From: Clostridiaceae bacterium
Lineage (GTDB): Bacteria; Bacillota; Clostridia; Lachnospirales; Lachnospiraceae
Direction: 5' to 3'
Length of the DNA: 64,000 nucleotides
Assembly: GCA_910574345.1 (NCBI GenBank)
Contig: CAJSZV010000014.1
Span: 59,411 to 123,410 of the forward strand
The position numbers and the translations under genes were made by a program. Below are positions 45,803 through 54,997 of this stretch, one piece after another. The notes below the pieces were generated by a model that saw only the letters and a program-made list of their open reading frames with translations, did no database searches and was not told where the DNA came from. Each line of letters begins with the position of its first letter. Positions within the stretch are counted from its first letter, which is position 1.

Positions 45803-45900
45803 CGATAATTTCCATTATAGGAAGTATAATTGACCTCGTAATGCAATAGGAACTTTCGAAAAAGAAGGTTCAAAAAAGGAAAAAGGAGAGTGCATTCATT
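45803..45900 (+). promoter_or_regulatory. 98-bp leader repeat, copy 1
   Basis: First of six identical 98-bp blocks that end at the ATG of each array gene. It contains TATAAT at 45825-45830 as the only good -10 (no -35), an inverted pair TTCC-ATTATA-GGAA, an 8-bp hairpin GAACTTTC/GAAGGTTC at 45850-45871 in the untranslated leader, and the ribosome site AAGGAGAG. The bases further upstream differ from the other copies. Confidence 0.85.
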
Positions 45901-47448
45901 ATGAGAAAGCAAACAAAATTAGTTGCAGTTCTGTCTGCAGCTGCTCTGTTCGCTATCGGTGCATCCATGACTTCCTTCGCAGCTGCAAGAGGCTGGGCTC
46001 AGGAAGATGATACATGGGTATACTTAAACAGCAGCGGAGAGAGAGTAACCGAGGAGTGGAAAAGATCCGGCAATAACTACTACTGGTTAGACGAGAACGG
46101 CGAGATGGCCAAGAACCAGATCGTTGAGAGCAATGACAATTACTATTATGTAAATGAGGACGGCGTTCGTCTTGCTAATCAGTGGGTATCTGTTGAGAAT
46201 ACAGATGATGATACCGTTGACGGCAAGGAAGTAGATGTTCTTTGGTATTACTTAGGAACTACAGGTCGTGCTTATAAGTCCGCTGATCCAGATATGCTTA
46301 AAACAAGTCTGATCAATGGCAAGAGATATTTCTTTGATGAGAATGCTCATATGGTAAGCGGCTGGACTACCACAATGGACAGCGGCAGCAAGGAATTCAC
46401 CTACTATCTTGGTGATGAGAACGAAGGTTGGGCATATACAGGCTGGAACTTCCTTGAGATTCCGGAGGAAATCCAGGGTGAGTATGATGTAGACGAGGCT
46501 TGGTTTAATTTCAGTTCGAATGGTAAGGCTCGCAAGAGCACAAGAGCATATATCAGCAATGCATATTACTCATTTGATGATAACGGCGTAATGCTTGATG
46601 ACTGGGTTGAAGGAACAAGCACTACTACATTGGCTTCACCAAAGAACATTAAGTTAGACACTGATGATGCAAAATCCTTCTATAACCTTGAGACAGGTAA
46701 TCAAGGAAGTGGTTGGGTTCATACCTATCAGAGCGAGGATGAAGGCGGAGACGAGAAGTGGTTCTATCTGGAATCCAGCAAGTATAACCAGGTATACAAC
46801 AACAATGGTAAAGATGCCAGAATTGCTGCTACCACAGCTCAGAAGTATGTTAGCGGCAATCAGGCTGATGGCACTGCTCTGACCCAGATCGCTGCTAAAG
46901 TTATCAAGGGCAAGACCTATCTCTTCAATAACAAGGGTGAAATGGTAACTGGTGTATACTACTTTGACGGTAAAGTATCCTGCAGTGGTGGCCAGGCATT
47001 AGAGTCCGGTTACTATTACTTCAGCAAGAAGGGTGGCTCTGCAGAGGGTCGTATGGAGAAGGGAAGAACTGCCATTGATTATGACGGTGAGACCTTCACC
47101 TATTACTTCACTCAGAATGGTAAGGCATGCGTGAACCAGGTAAATGATGGTGCTGTATATGATCAGTTTGGTGTTCGCGTAGAGGCTAAGGATGGCAATG
47201 CTAATCAGACATATCAGATTAGTACTATTACTGGAGGAGCTCCTCTGAAGGTAAAAGCTAACTTGTCTTATGATGAAGGTACAATTGTTGTATCTTCTAC
47301 TGGTAAGATCAGAACTGGTAGTGTAATCATTGATGATGTTAGATATGTAATCAAGGATTACGTAGTAGAGACAGCATATGACAGACATGATGCTGAAAAA
47401 ACACCACTTACAGATATGTATGTTCCAGCTGTAAAAACGACTAATTAA
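45901..47448 (+). CDS. Secreted wall-binding-repeat paralogue, array copy 1
   Basis: A 515-residue exported protein. Signal peptide MRKQTKLVAVLSAAALFAIG ends near SFAA; the rest is a row of aromatic wall-binding repeats (GWAQEDDTWVYLNSSGERV, YYWLDENGEMAKNQ, YYYVNEDGVRLANQW, GKRYFFDENAHMVSGW). From about residue 305 a variable segment (DARIAATTAQKYVSG) follows the conserved NNNGKDA block and precedes AAKVIKGKTYLF. A C-terminal domain (STGKIRTGSVIIDD) is shared by all copies. No catalytic motif. Almost identical to copy 4. Confidence 0.9.
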   Translation: MRKQTKLVAVLSAAALFAIGASMTSFAAARGWAQEDDTWVYLNSSGERVTEEWKRSGNNYYWLDENGEMAKNQIVESNDNYYYVNEDGVRLANQWVSVENTDDDTVDGKEVDVLWYYLGTTGRAYKSADPDMLKTSLINGKRYFFDENAHMVSGWTTTMDSGSKEFTYYLGDENEGWAYTGWNFLEIPEEIQGEYDVDEAWFNFSSNGKARKSTRAYISNAYYSFDDNGVMLDDWVEGTSTTTLASPKNIKLDTDDAKSFYNLETGNQGSGWVHTYQSEDEGGDEKWFYLESSKYNQVYNNNGKDARIAATTAQKYVSGNQADGTALTQIAAKVIKGKTYLFNNKGEMVTGVYYFDGKVSCSGGQALESGYYYFSKKGGSAEGRMEKGRTAIDYDGETFTYYFTQNGKACVNQVNDGAVYDQFGVRVEAKDGNANQTYQISTITGGAPLKVKANLSYDEGTIVVSSTGKIRTGSVIIDDVRYVIKDYVVETAYDRHDAEKTPLTDMYVPAVKTTN

Positions 47449-47458
47449 TTAAGTTTCA

Positions 47459-47510
47459 TAAAAAGGAGCATTGCAACCAATGATTTTAAGGGTTGCAATG
47501 CTCCTTTTTA
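47459..47510 (+). terminator. Terminator of array copy 1
   Basis: Stem AAAAGGAGCATTGCAACC with GGTTGCAATGCTCCTTTT (18 bp, perfect) and a T run. Confidence 0.9.
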
Positions 47511-47545
47511 GTTTTAGTGGATTCAATTCATACCTAAAATTAAAA

Positions 47546-47598
47546 AAAGGGCATTGCTGCCCAACTGATCTCTCAGTCTTCTTGCAATACCCTTTTCT
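47546..47598 (-). terminator. Terminator of the lost partner gene
   Basis: Outer stem GGGTATTGC/GCAATGCCC with an inner ACTGAGAGATCAGT hairpin. The sequence is nearly the same as at 53124-53178 behind copy 3, but the matching gene is missing here. Confidence 0.7.
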
Positions 47599-47616
47599 AC
47601 GAATCACTGATTATCC

Positions 47617-47640
47617 TTACGCTTCTACTACGTCTACCCA
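47617..47640 (-). pseudogene. 3' remnant of a further array paralogue
   Basis: The minus strand reads WVDVVEA-stop. The stop lies 20 nt from the CCCTTTT end of the terminator, the same distance as in copy 3, whose product ends AWVEVQ-stop. Upstream the similarity stops within a few codons and a nuclease gene begins. This looks like the tail of a reverse-oriented copy whose body was replaced. Confidence 0.55.
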
Positions 47641-47673
47641 CAAATAATTTATATGACACAAGGTGATATTACC

Positions 47674-48435
47674 TTAAAAAATTACTGGTTGAATAATAAA
47701 CAACCGTACTGTTTTTCCATCCTTTTCGCTATCGCGTCTAAATGTTTCTTTTAAAAGTGCTGGATTTTTAACAATATTCTCTTTATCAAATATTAGTATG
47801 AATATAGTTTTTGCTCTATAATGAAAGCTATCTGCTCCCAGTTCTTCCAATAATCTTTTTTCGCTCATACTACTGCGAGTACATTTTGTTTCTATAATCA
47901 GAGAATAGGTTTCCAGATAAATATCGGCCCTCATTCCACCATATCCATTATCACTATTCGTTTCCTGACGGATTGTAGGAAATATCGGAAGTAGCTGAGA
48001 ATAGAGCATTCTTTGAAGGTCATATTCGTTTCCTATTTGAATTGCGTTAATAACCTCTGATGTTAAATAACCTCTTTTATGTACTGGTGCTCTGTACATT
48101 GCATGGTAATACATATAGAAATTTTTCAAAATCCGCTCTACTACCAGCAAGGCTGTCCCTTCTGGAATCGTATTTTGTTTAATTTGATTTAATTCATTCA
48201 AATATATAATGGTATCATTCAAGGCTTTTGCTATGGATTTTCTTGATTCCTCTTCTGAATATTCAAAAATAGTATAATAGGATTTTATCATTAAATCTTG
48301 TTTAATCTTTTTCGAAAATCCTTCATTTTCTACAAACACCCGTACTTTACTGCTCCAAGCATCATACTGTTGTCTCAGAGCATCATTGCTTTTTATTCCT
48401 AGCAGATTCTTACCTTCCTCAATAAGCTCTTCCAT
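47674..48435 (-). CDS. PD-(D/E)XK nuclease-like protein
   Basis: A 253-residue protein. The first 130 residues are helical; the C-terminal part carries a nuclease-type core, Asp171 in MRADIYLE, then Glu182-x-Lys184 in LIIETKCTR, followed by a helix-strand pair (TIFILIFDK), matching the PD-(D/E)XK fold. AGAGG lies 7 nt before the ATG. It follows the ATPase gene by 12 nt on the same strand, so the two are surely co-transcribed. I do not recognise a named family. A defence or selfish-element role is inference. Confidence 0.78.
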   Translation of the reverse strand: MEELIEEGKNLLGIKSNDALRQQYDAWSSKVRVFVENEGFSKKIKQDLMIKSYYTIFEYSEEESRKSIAKALNDTIIYLNELNQIKQNTIPEGTALLVVERILKNFYMYYHAMYRAPVHKRGYLTSEVINAIQIGNEYDLQRMLYSQLLPIFPTIRQETNSDNGYGGMRADIYLETYSLIIETKCTRSSMSEKRLLEELGADSFHYRAKTIFILIFDKENIVKNPALLKETFRRDSEKDGKTVRLFIIQPVIF

Positions 48436-48447
48436 CTAACACCTCTT

Positions 48448-49611
48448 TCATAGTCCCCATCGAATATAGAAAAGGAACATATTATCCAATATATATATTG
48501 TATCATCTTTCCAATCTAATACCTGGTAAAGACTTCCCTGAGTTTCTAATAATTTTTGCCAGCTTTTCAGAGCGTCTTTTACTTTTTGTTGTTTTATAAC
48601 ACTTTCAGTCATATTATTTCTGATTCTATCCATTAGTTCGTCAATCCCAAGCTCTATCAGTGGAGGATTATCTGCTAATACCTTTAAAATAAGACTATAG
48701 ATGTCGCGATTGGTTCCATTGGCAAGTTTATAGTGCAGTCGTTGCTGACCTCTTGTGGGTGGGCCGGCTTTTAAAATACGTACCACGTCGGAGTATGGCA
48801 GATTTAGGCATGTAAAACGGCAGCTTTCGGATATAATCTCATTTGTTATCTCGGTATTATTTTTTACGAGGATACCTATATTCAAACAGATTGACTGCAT
48901 GAGCTGTGGCGAATGTATGCTTTCATCAGCCATTCGTTGAATTATCATATTATTTATATTTATGTTTAATTTTGTAAAACCTTTTTCTGCAATTTTTTTT
49001 AATTCATCGGGCTTCCATGGTTCTATTTCAATGACAGACAATCTCCCGGTAAGATCTGGATTAAGCCGAATTGCATCATCAGAACGATACGGCAGCGAAA
49101 TTACTACAGCTTTAAAACCTATCCGTATAACTTCTTTTAGTTGGCAGGCAATATCATATTGCATTTGAGGGGGTGCATAATGGAAATCGTCTAAAACAAG
49201 AACCTTTTCATAATCCTTAAAGTATTGTAGGACTTTATCTTTGGTAGCAAAGTAGTTTTTGGTAATTATTGTAGCTTTTTGTTCAGTTGAAGAAAAAACC
49301 GCATTTTTTTCACTGATTTCAGCTGACATAGAGATTCCTATTTTTTTTCCAATACCTGACCAGAAATCATATTCTTTTGAAAAATCATTTCCTGACATGG
49401 ATATCATATTCTTTTGTCCAATAACACTTTCGCATAACACGGTTTTTCCAATTTTGGAAGGACCTACAATGTAAGTTAAATATCCATCTATAGCGAGGCT
49501 TTGCTGTAAACGTTCCTCATATGTATATCTAGTTTCCTTTGAATATCTTGATACATATGTCATCTGTGGATAAGTACCAGGTTTAAAAACTTCTGAAAAT
49601 TGCCTGTTCAT
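48448..49611 (-). CDS. P-loop ATPase, Orc/Cdc6-like AAA or STAND-type
   Basis: A 387-residue ATPase with Walker A GPSKIGKT (residues 50-57), Walker B VLVLDDFHYAP (137-147), a sensor-like stretch AVVISLPYRSDDA, an arginine-rich GRLSVIEIEPW and a helical lid (EIISESCRFTCLNLPYS). The C-terminal 120 residues are helical and look like a winged-helix or WH-like region. AAGGGG lies 9 nt before the ATG. Downstream partner is a PD-(D/E)XK protein. Similar ATPase-nuclease pairs occur in bacterial defence, but no exact match is claimed. Confidence 0.75.
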   Translation of the reverse strand: MNRQFSEVFKPGTYPQMTYVSRYSKETRYTYEERLQQSLAIDGYLTYIVGPSKIGKTVLCESVIGQKNMISMSGNDFSKEYDFWSGIGKKIGISMSAEISEKNAVFSSTEQKATIITKNYFATKDKVLQYFKDYEKVLVLDDFHYAPPQMQYDIACQLKEVIRIGFKAVVISLPYRSDDAIRLNPDLTGRLSVIEIEPWKPDELKKIAEKGFTKLNININNMIIQRMADESIHSPQLMQSICLNIGILVKNNTEITNEIISESCRFTCLNLPYSDVVRILKAGPPTRGQQRLHYKLANGTNRDIYSLILKVLADNPPLIELGIDELMDRIRNNMTESVIKQQKVKDALKSWQKLLETQGSLYQVLDWKDDTIYILDNMFLFYIRWGL

Positions 49612-49718
49612 AAAATCACCCCTTTTTCAGCTATATAAAGTAATATACCACATTTACTCTCCTTTTTATACCTATTATACCCTTAAATATCAAAAAATGT
49701 TCTAAATAATTCCCACTC

Positions 49719-49816
49719 CGATAATTTCCATTATAGGAAGTATAATTGACCTCGTAATGCAATAGGAACTTTCGAAAAAGAAGGTTCAAAAAAGGAAAAA
49801 GGAGAGTGCATTCATT
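49719..49816 (+). promoter_or_regulatory. 98-bp leader repeat, copy 2
   Basis: Identical to copy 1 over its whole length; preceded by ACTC, a flank shared with copies 3 to 6 but not with copy 1. Confidence 0.85.
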
Positions 49817-51397
49817 ATGAGAAAGCAAACAAAATTAGTTGCAGTTCTGTCTGCAGCTGCTCTGTTCGCTATCGGTGCATCCATGACTTCCTTCGCAGCT
49901 ACTAAGGGCTGGACTCAGGAAGGTGACACATGGGTATATCTGAACAGCAGCGGAGAGAGAGTAACCGAGGAGTGGAAGAGATCCGGCAATAACTACTACT
50001 GGTTAGACGAGAACGGCGAGATGGCTAAGAGCCAGATCATCGAATCCAGTGATAACTACTATTACGTAGACGATAACGGTGCTCGTGTTACGAACCAGTG
50101 GGTATCTATCGAGAATGAGGATGATGAAACTGTTGATGGCAAGGAGGTAGATGTTCTATGGTATTATTTGGGGACTTCAGGCCGTGCATATAAAGCAGAT
50201 GATGCTGATATGTACAAGAACAGTCTCATCGGCGGCAAGAGATATTTCTTTGATGAAGAAGCCCGTATGGTAAGCGGTTGGACCACAACCAATTTATCAA
50301 CGGAGTCTAGCAGTGAATACACTTATTACTTAGGTGAAGACAACGAGGGGTGGGCACGCACTGGATGGCAGTACCTGGAGATCCCTGAGGATATCGAAGG
50401 CGACTACGATGTAGACGAGGCTTGGTTCTACTTTAAGGACAATGGTAGAGCACGCAAGAGCGAAAGGGTTTATATTAAGAATGCTTATTATGCATTTGAC
50501 GACAACGGTGTACTGCTTGATGACTGGCAGCGTGCAAGTGATACTGTCGTTTCTACGCCAGCAGATATTAAGTTGAACAACGATGACCAGAAGACCTTCT
50601 ATAATCTCGAGACCGGAAACCAGGGAAGCGGTTGGATTTATACGTACGAAGATGACGATGAGAGCGGAGATGAGAAGTGGTTCTACTTAGAGTCCAATCA
50701 GTTCAATACCGTATTTAATAATAATGGTAAAGATGCCGGCACTAAGGGCACCTCTGTTTGGAAACTTAAGGAAGGCAATGTATGGGACGGTGGTGAAAAG
50801 GTCGGCTGCGCTGCTAAAGTTATAAAAGGTAAGACTTATCTGTTTGATAGCAAGGGCCGCATGCTGACAGGCGTATTTGCTTTCTACGGCAACGGAGTAA
50901 AACGCACTGGCGGTGTTGATTTGGAAAGAGGTATCTACTATTTCAATAAATCCGGTGGTTCTGCAGAAGGTCGTATGGAAACAGGGAGAACAACCGTTGA
51001 TTATGATGGTGAGAAATACACCTACTATTTTAACAAGGCTGGCCAGGCATGCCGCTTAACCTTAAATGATGGTGCCGTATATGACGGGTTTGGTGTTCGT
51101 GTAGAAGCAGGAGATGGCAATGCTAATCAGATCTATAGTATTAGCGATCTTCTCGAACAGGGTTCAGAGTATCGTCCCAGTGGCCTTGACAGACAGCAGT
51201 ATTTTGAACTTGGAAAGTTCAAGTACGACAAAGGAACAATCATTGTATCTTCTACTGGTAAGATCAGAACCGGTACTGTAACAATTGATGATGTGAAGTA
51301 TGAGATCAAAAATTATGTTGTAAATAAGGCATATGACAAGAGTGATAAAGATATAGAAATTACCAACTTTGAGCAGGCTCATATTTATGGAGAGTAA
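49817..51397 (+). CDS. Secreted wall-binding-repeat paralogue, array copy 2
   Basis: A 526-residue member of the array and the most divergent full copy. It keeps the signal peptide and the first repeats, then differs throughout, for example SSEYTYYLGEDNEGWARTGW. The variable segment reads GTKGTSVWKLKEGNVWDG, and the C-terminal region is altered (QYFELGKFKYDKG, ITNFEQAHIYGE at the end) although STGKIRTGTVTIDD remains. Convergent with copy 3, with an IS66 remnant between them. Confidence 0.9.
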   Translation: MRKQTKLVAVLSAAALFAIGASMTSFAATKGWTQEGDTWVYLNSSGERVTEEWKRSGNNYYWLDENGEMAKSQIIESSDNYYYVDDNGARVTNQWVSIENEDDETVDGKEVDVLWYYLGTSGRAYKADDADMYKNSLIGGKRYFFDEEARMVSGWTTTNLSTESSSEYTYYLGEDNEGWARTGWQYLEIPEDIEGDYDVDEAWFYFKDNGRARKSERVYIKNAYYAFDDNGVLLDDWQRASDTVVSTPADIKLNNDDQKTFYNLETGNQGSGWIYTYEDDDESGDEKWFYLESNQFNTVFNNNGKDAGTKGTSVWKLKEGNVWDGGEKVGCAAKVIKGKTYLFDSKGRMLTGVFAFYGNGVKRTGGVDLERGIYYFNKSGGSAEGRMETGRTTVDYDGEKYTYYFNKAGQACRLTLNDGAVYDGFGVRVEAGDGNANQIYSISDLLEQGSEYRPSGLDRQQYFELGKFKYDKGTIIVSSTGKIRTGTVTIDDVKYEIKNYVVNKAYDKSDKDIEITNFEQAHIYGE

Positions 51398-51424
51398 ATA
51401 GTTGAGCTAAAGGACATATATAAG

Positions 51425-51476
51425 AAAGGGTATTGCGGATACCGGATATTTCGGTAGGGTAGCAATACCCTTTTTT
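51425..51476 (+). terminator. Terminator of array copy 2
   Basis: Stem AAAGGGTATTGC/GCAATACCCTTT, 12 bp, with T run. Confidence 0.88.
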
Positions 51477-51601
51477 AACTGTTATTCTTCGAGTCCTTAG
51501 CATCTATATGAGACTCCCATCGTAACATTAAAAATGTTATTTTCTAAAATAGTGGTCGTATTTGTTTTCTCAGATATAGCTCCCCCAAAAGCCATACCCG
51601 G

Positions 51602-53023
51602 GAGAGGAGTCCCAAATCCAAACGGGAGGAGTTGTATAAAAACCTGCCGGTCAGAGAAGTGAAATGCCCTGTGCCAGGAGACTGCCGGCTCTGTCCGGAT
51701 TGTGACACGCCAATGGAAACGGTCGCATGGACATATGTACGGGAAGAACTGTGCATTACTCCCGCAAAAGTGGAGAGGGTGCGTTATCTACAGGAAGTCC
51801 TTGCCTGTCCCGTTTGCCGCGAGGAAGACGAAGGGAGCTTTACCAAAGCCCCCACTCCCACGCCCTTGCTGGCCCACAGTTCTGCCTCCCCCTCCATGGT
51901 CGCGTATGTCATGTACCAGAAATTCATGAATTCGGTTCCGTTCTACTGCCAGGAGATGGACTGGCTGCAGAAGGGGGGGCTCTTGCGAGGGAAACAGTAG
52001 CGAACTGGTGCATCAAATGCGCGCTTGAATATTTCCAGCCAGTCTATGACCTTCTTCATGAGGAACTTCTGAAACGTGAGATCCTCCACGCAGACAAAAC
52101 GGTCTGTCAGGTTCTGCACGAAGAAGGGAAAGCGGCAGTCTCGAAGTCCTATCTGTGGATCTATCTGACTGGAAACGACGGACTTGCCCCGATCATCCTG
52201 TATGAATACCAGCCGGGTAGGCAGGGGGAGTACGCGAAGAACTTCCTGGAAGGCTTCCGGGGACTGCTGGAATGTGACGGTTATACGGGTTACAATCGTG
52301 TGGAAAATGTAATCATGGTATGCTGTCTGGCACACTGCCGGAGATACTTCTTTGAAGCAATCCCCGCCGCCCACCACAGGAAGATAAAACTGCTGGACAT
52401 CAACTCACCGGAGGAGAGCCCGGCAGAAACAGCTGACCCGGAAAAGGCAAAGAAACAGCAGCAGCCCGCAGCCGAGATCGGGCTATGCTATTGTAACTGG
52501 CTTTTCCACATAGAACGGACGCTGAAAGCCATGGACGCGCAGGAACGCATGAGCAGGCGTCTTGAGCTGGAAGTTCCTGTATGGGATGATTTTTGGAAGT
52601 GGCTTGGGACGGTAAAGCCGCTTGGAGGGAGGGAGTAAGCTTGAGAAAGCAGTGAATTACGCGAATAATCACCAGGAACTGCTGGAAAACTATCTATTAG
52701 ACGGCAGATGTGAGATTTCGAACAACCGCGCGGAGCGTTGTTCGAAATCCTATGGAAGCGGAAGAAAGAATTTCCTGTTTCATAACAGTGTAAACGGCGC
52801 AAAATCAAGTGCCATAATATACAGTCTTGTAGAAACAGCGAAGGCAAACCACCTGAACGTGTTCCAATACCTTTATACGTTATTGCTATATATGCCGGAC
52901 TACAAACATAAGCCCGCAGGCGTAGAAGCAATGATGCCATGGGGTGAATTCATAAAGCGCTGTTGTGGGGTAATGAATACGGAAACTGAGACGCCAGAAA
53001 ACCGGGGGCAGATACCAGTCTGA
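51602..53023 (+). pseudogene. Decayed IS66-family transposase (TnpC)
   Basis: Remnant of an IS66 transposase, recognisable in three frames. Part 1 (51602-51970) has the cysteine-rich zinc region (LCPDCDTPME, CPVCREE); part 2 (about 51970-52638) has the DDE core (ILHADKTVCQVL, LLECDGYTGYNRV, CLAHCRRYFFEA); part 3 (52622-53023) has the C-terminal SNNRAERCSKSYGSGRKNF and GAKSSAIIYSLVETAKANHLN. Frameshifts occur near 51970 and near 52625, and the N-terminus is missing. TnpA and TnpB genes and both terminal inverted repeats are not seen. Inactive. Confidence 0.88.
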
Positions 53024-53123
53024 TCATGCCCTCTATTTTGGCGATGAATTTTTTATAGCGGTGGATGACGGCGAGTTATTCATCGCTTACCTTATAGATA
53101 AAAACTGCCCTATCTGAATTCTT

Positions 53124-53178
53124 ACAAAAAAGGCATTGCTGCCCAACTGATCTCTCAGTCTTCTTGCAATACCCTTTT
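53124..53178 (-). terminator. Terminator of array copy 3
   Basis: Minus-strand stem GGTATTGC/GCAATGCC with an inner ACTGAGAGATCAGT hairpin and a T run. The same element recurs at 47546-47598. Confidence 0.8.
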
Positions 53179-53198
53179 TTACAAATATCTAACTGGTC

Positions 53199-54818
53199 TT
53201 ACTGTACCTCTACCCAAGCTTCAACTGTGCCATCCCATCTTACCTGATGAGCCGGTACAAACATGTCTCCCAGTGTAGCCTTATCAGCATCATGTCTGTC
53301 ATATGCATCTGTTACCACATAATTATTAACGATATATCTAATATCATCAATGATTACGCTGCCGGTTCTGATCTTACCAGTTGAGGATACAATAATGCTT
53401 CCTCTATTATAGTATTTAGTACCTAATTTCAATGCGCTACGATTACTATCATTAGGACCAATAATACCTTCAGAACCACTAATGCTATATACCTGGTTGG
53501 CGTTACCATCTTTTGCTTCTACACGAACACCATACCGATTATATACGGCACCATCATTTAACTCGTTTACACAAGCCTTGCCATTCTTGTTGAAGTAGTA
53601 TGTGAACTTCTCTCCATCATAATCAATTGTTGTTCTGCCCTTTTCCATACGGCCTTCTGCAGAACCGTCATTCTTGCTGAAGTAATATAAGCCCTGGTCT
53701 AATGCCTGACCGCCACTGCAACGTACCTTAAGGTCTGAATCAGTATCACTGCCCAGTCTGTATACACCAGTTACCATTTCACCCTTATTATTGAAGAGAT
53801 AAGTCTTACCCTTGATAACCTTAGCTGCCACACGGCTTAATGGTGTTGCACTGGTATCTCTTGCTCCGCTGACAAATTTCACTGCTACAACATCGTTCTG
53901 ATTAGCATCTTTTCCGTTGTTGTTGAATACCTGGTTGTTCTTGGTAGACTCAAGGTAGAACCACTTCTCATCTCCACCCTCATCATCATCCTGATAGGTG
54001 TGAACCCAGCCAGTTCCCTGGTTACCTGTCTCAAGGTTATAGAAGGTCTTGCCGTTAGGATCATCCAGCTTAATGTTAGCAGGTGTAGTTACAACAGTAT
54101 CGCTTCCTCTCTGCCAATCATCAAGCATTACGCCATTATCATCAAATGAATAGTATGCATTGCTGATGTATGCTCTTGTGCTCTTACGAGCCTTACCGCT
54201 GCTCTGGAAATTGAACCAGGCTTCATCTACATCATACTCGCCCTGGATTTCCTCTGGAATCTCAAGGAATGCCCAGCCAGTTGTTGCCCAGCCTTCATTC
54301 TCTTCGCCAAGATAATAAGTAACTTCAGAACCGCCGCTGCTTGTTGTAGTGGTCCAGCCGCTTACCATGTGAGCATTCTCATCAAAGAAATATCTCTTGC
54401 CATTGATCAGGCTGGTCTTCAGCATATCCGGATCTTCGGACTTATAAGCACGGCCAGTGGTTCCTAAATAATACCACAGAACATCTACTTCCTTGCCGTC
54501 AACGGTATCATCATCATCATTTTCAACAGATACCCACTGGCTAGCAAGACGAACGCCGTCCTCGTTTACATAGTAATAATTATCGTTGTGCTCAACGATC
54601 TGATTCTTGGCCATCTCGCCGTTCTCGTCTAACCAGTAGTAGTTATTGCCGGATTTCTTCCACTCCTCGGTTACTCTCTCTCCGCTGCTGTTTAAGTATA
54701 CCCATGTATCATCTTCCTGAGCCCAGCCTCTAGTAGCTGCGAAGGAAGTCATGGATGCACCGATAGCGAACAGAGCAGCTGCAGACAGAACTGCAACTAA
54801 TTTTGTTTGCTTTCTCAT
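53199..54818 (-). CDS. Secreted wall-binding-repeat paralogue, array copy 3
   Basis: A 539-residue array member, reverse-oriented. It has the common signal peptide and repeats, variable segment ANQNDVVAVKFVSGARD, and a longer C-terminus (FVPAHQVRWDGTVEAW, ending VEVQ) not seen in copies 1, 2, 4 and 5. AAGGAGAG precedes its ATG within the shared leader. Convergent with copy 2 and divergent from copy 4. Confidence 0.9.
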   Translation of the reverse strand: MRKQTKLVAVLSAAALFAIGASMTSFAATRGWAQEDDTWVYLNSSGERVTEEWKKSGNNYYWLDENGEMAKNQIVEHNDNYYYVNEDGVRLASQWVSVENDDDDTVDGKEVDVLWYYLGTTGRAYKSEDPDMLKTSLINGKRYFFDENAHMVSGWTTTTSSGGSEVTYYLGEENEGWATTGWAFLEIPEEIQGEYDVDEAWFNFQSSGKARKSTRAYISNAYYSFDDNGVMLDDWQRGSDTVVTTPANIKLDDPNGKTFYNLETGNQGTGWVHTYQDDDEGGDEKWFYLESTKNNQVFNNNGKDANQNDVVAVKFVSGARDTSATPLSRVAAKVIKGKTYLFNNKGEMVTGVYRLGSDTDSDLKVRCSGGQALDQGLYYFSKNDGSAEGRMEKGRTTIDYDGEKFTYYFNKNGKACVNELNDGAVYNRYGVRVEAKDGNANQVYSISGSEGIIGPNDSNRSALKLGTKYYNRGSIIVSSTGKIRTGSVIIDDIRYIVNNYVVTDAYDRHDADKATLGDMFVPAHQVRWDGTVEAWVEVQ

Positions 54819-54916
54819 AATGAATGCACTCTCCTTTTTCCTTTTTTGAACCTTCTTTTTCGAAAGTTCCTATTGCATTACGAGGTCAATTATACTTCCT
54901 ATAATGGAAATTATCG
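54819..54916 (-). promoter_or_regulatory. 98-bp leader repeat, copy 3
   Basis: Identical to the other leaders. The match with copy 4 runs on for a further 19 bp (54917-54935, which mirrors 58171-58189), making a 117-bp inverted repeat around the twin ligase-like genes before coding sequence is counted. Confidence 0.85.
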
Positions 54917-54997
54917 GAGTAGGCATTTTAAGATTGTACATAGATGAATTTTAGTATATAATTCAAATATCTTACAATACTATATTTCGGAGGTAAC

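Noticed and set aside
45840..45871. Resemblance of the leader (ATAGGAACTTTC) to the yeast FRT site
   Set aside because: Only a short piece is alike, no symmetric second arm at the correct spacing, and no recombinase gene in the window.
45673..45912. Reverse-strand open frame beginning MLSHNECTLLF over a leader
   Set aside because: It appears wherever the leader occurs, has no ribosome site and lies antisense to the promoter region.
51943..52940. Minus-strand open frames across the IS66 remnant
   Set aside because: They are shadows of the transposase pieces and carry no recognisable motif.
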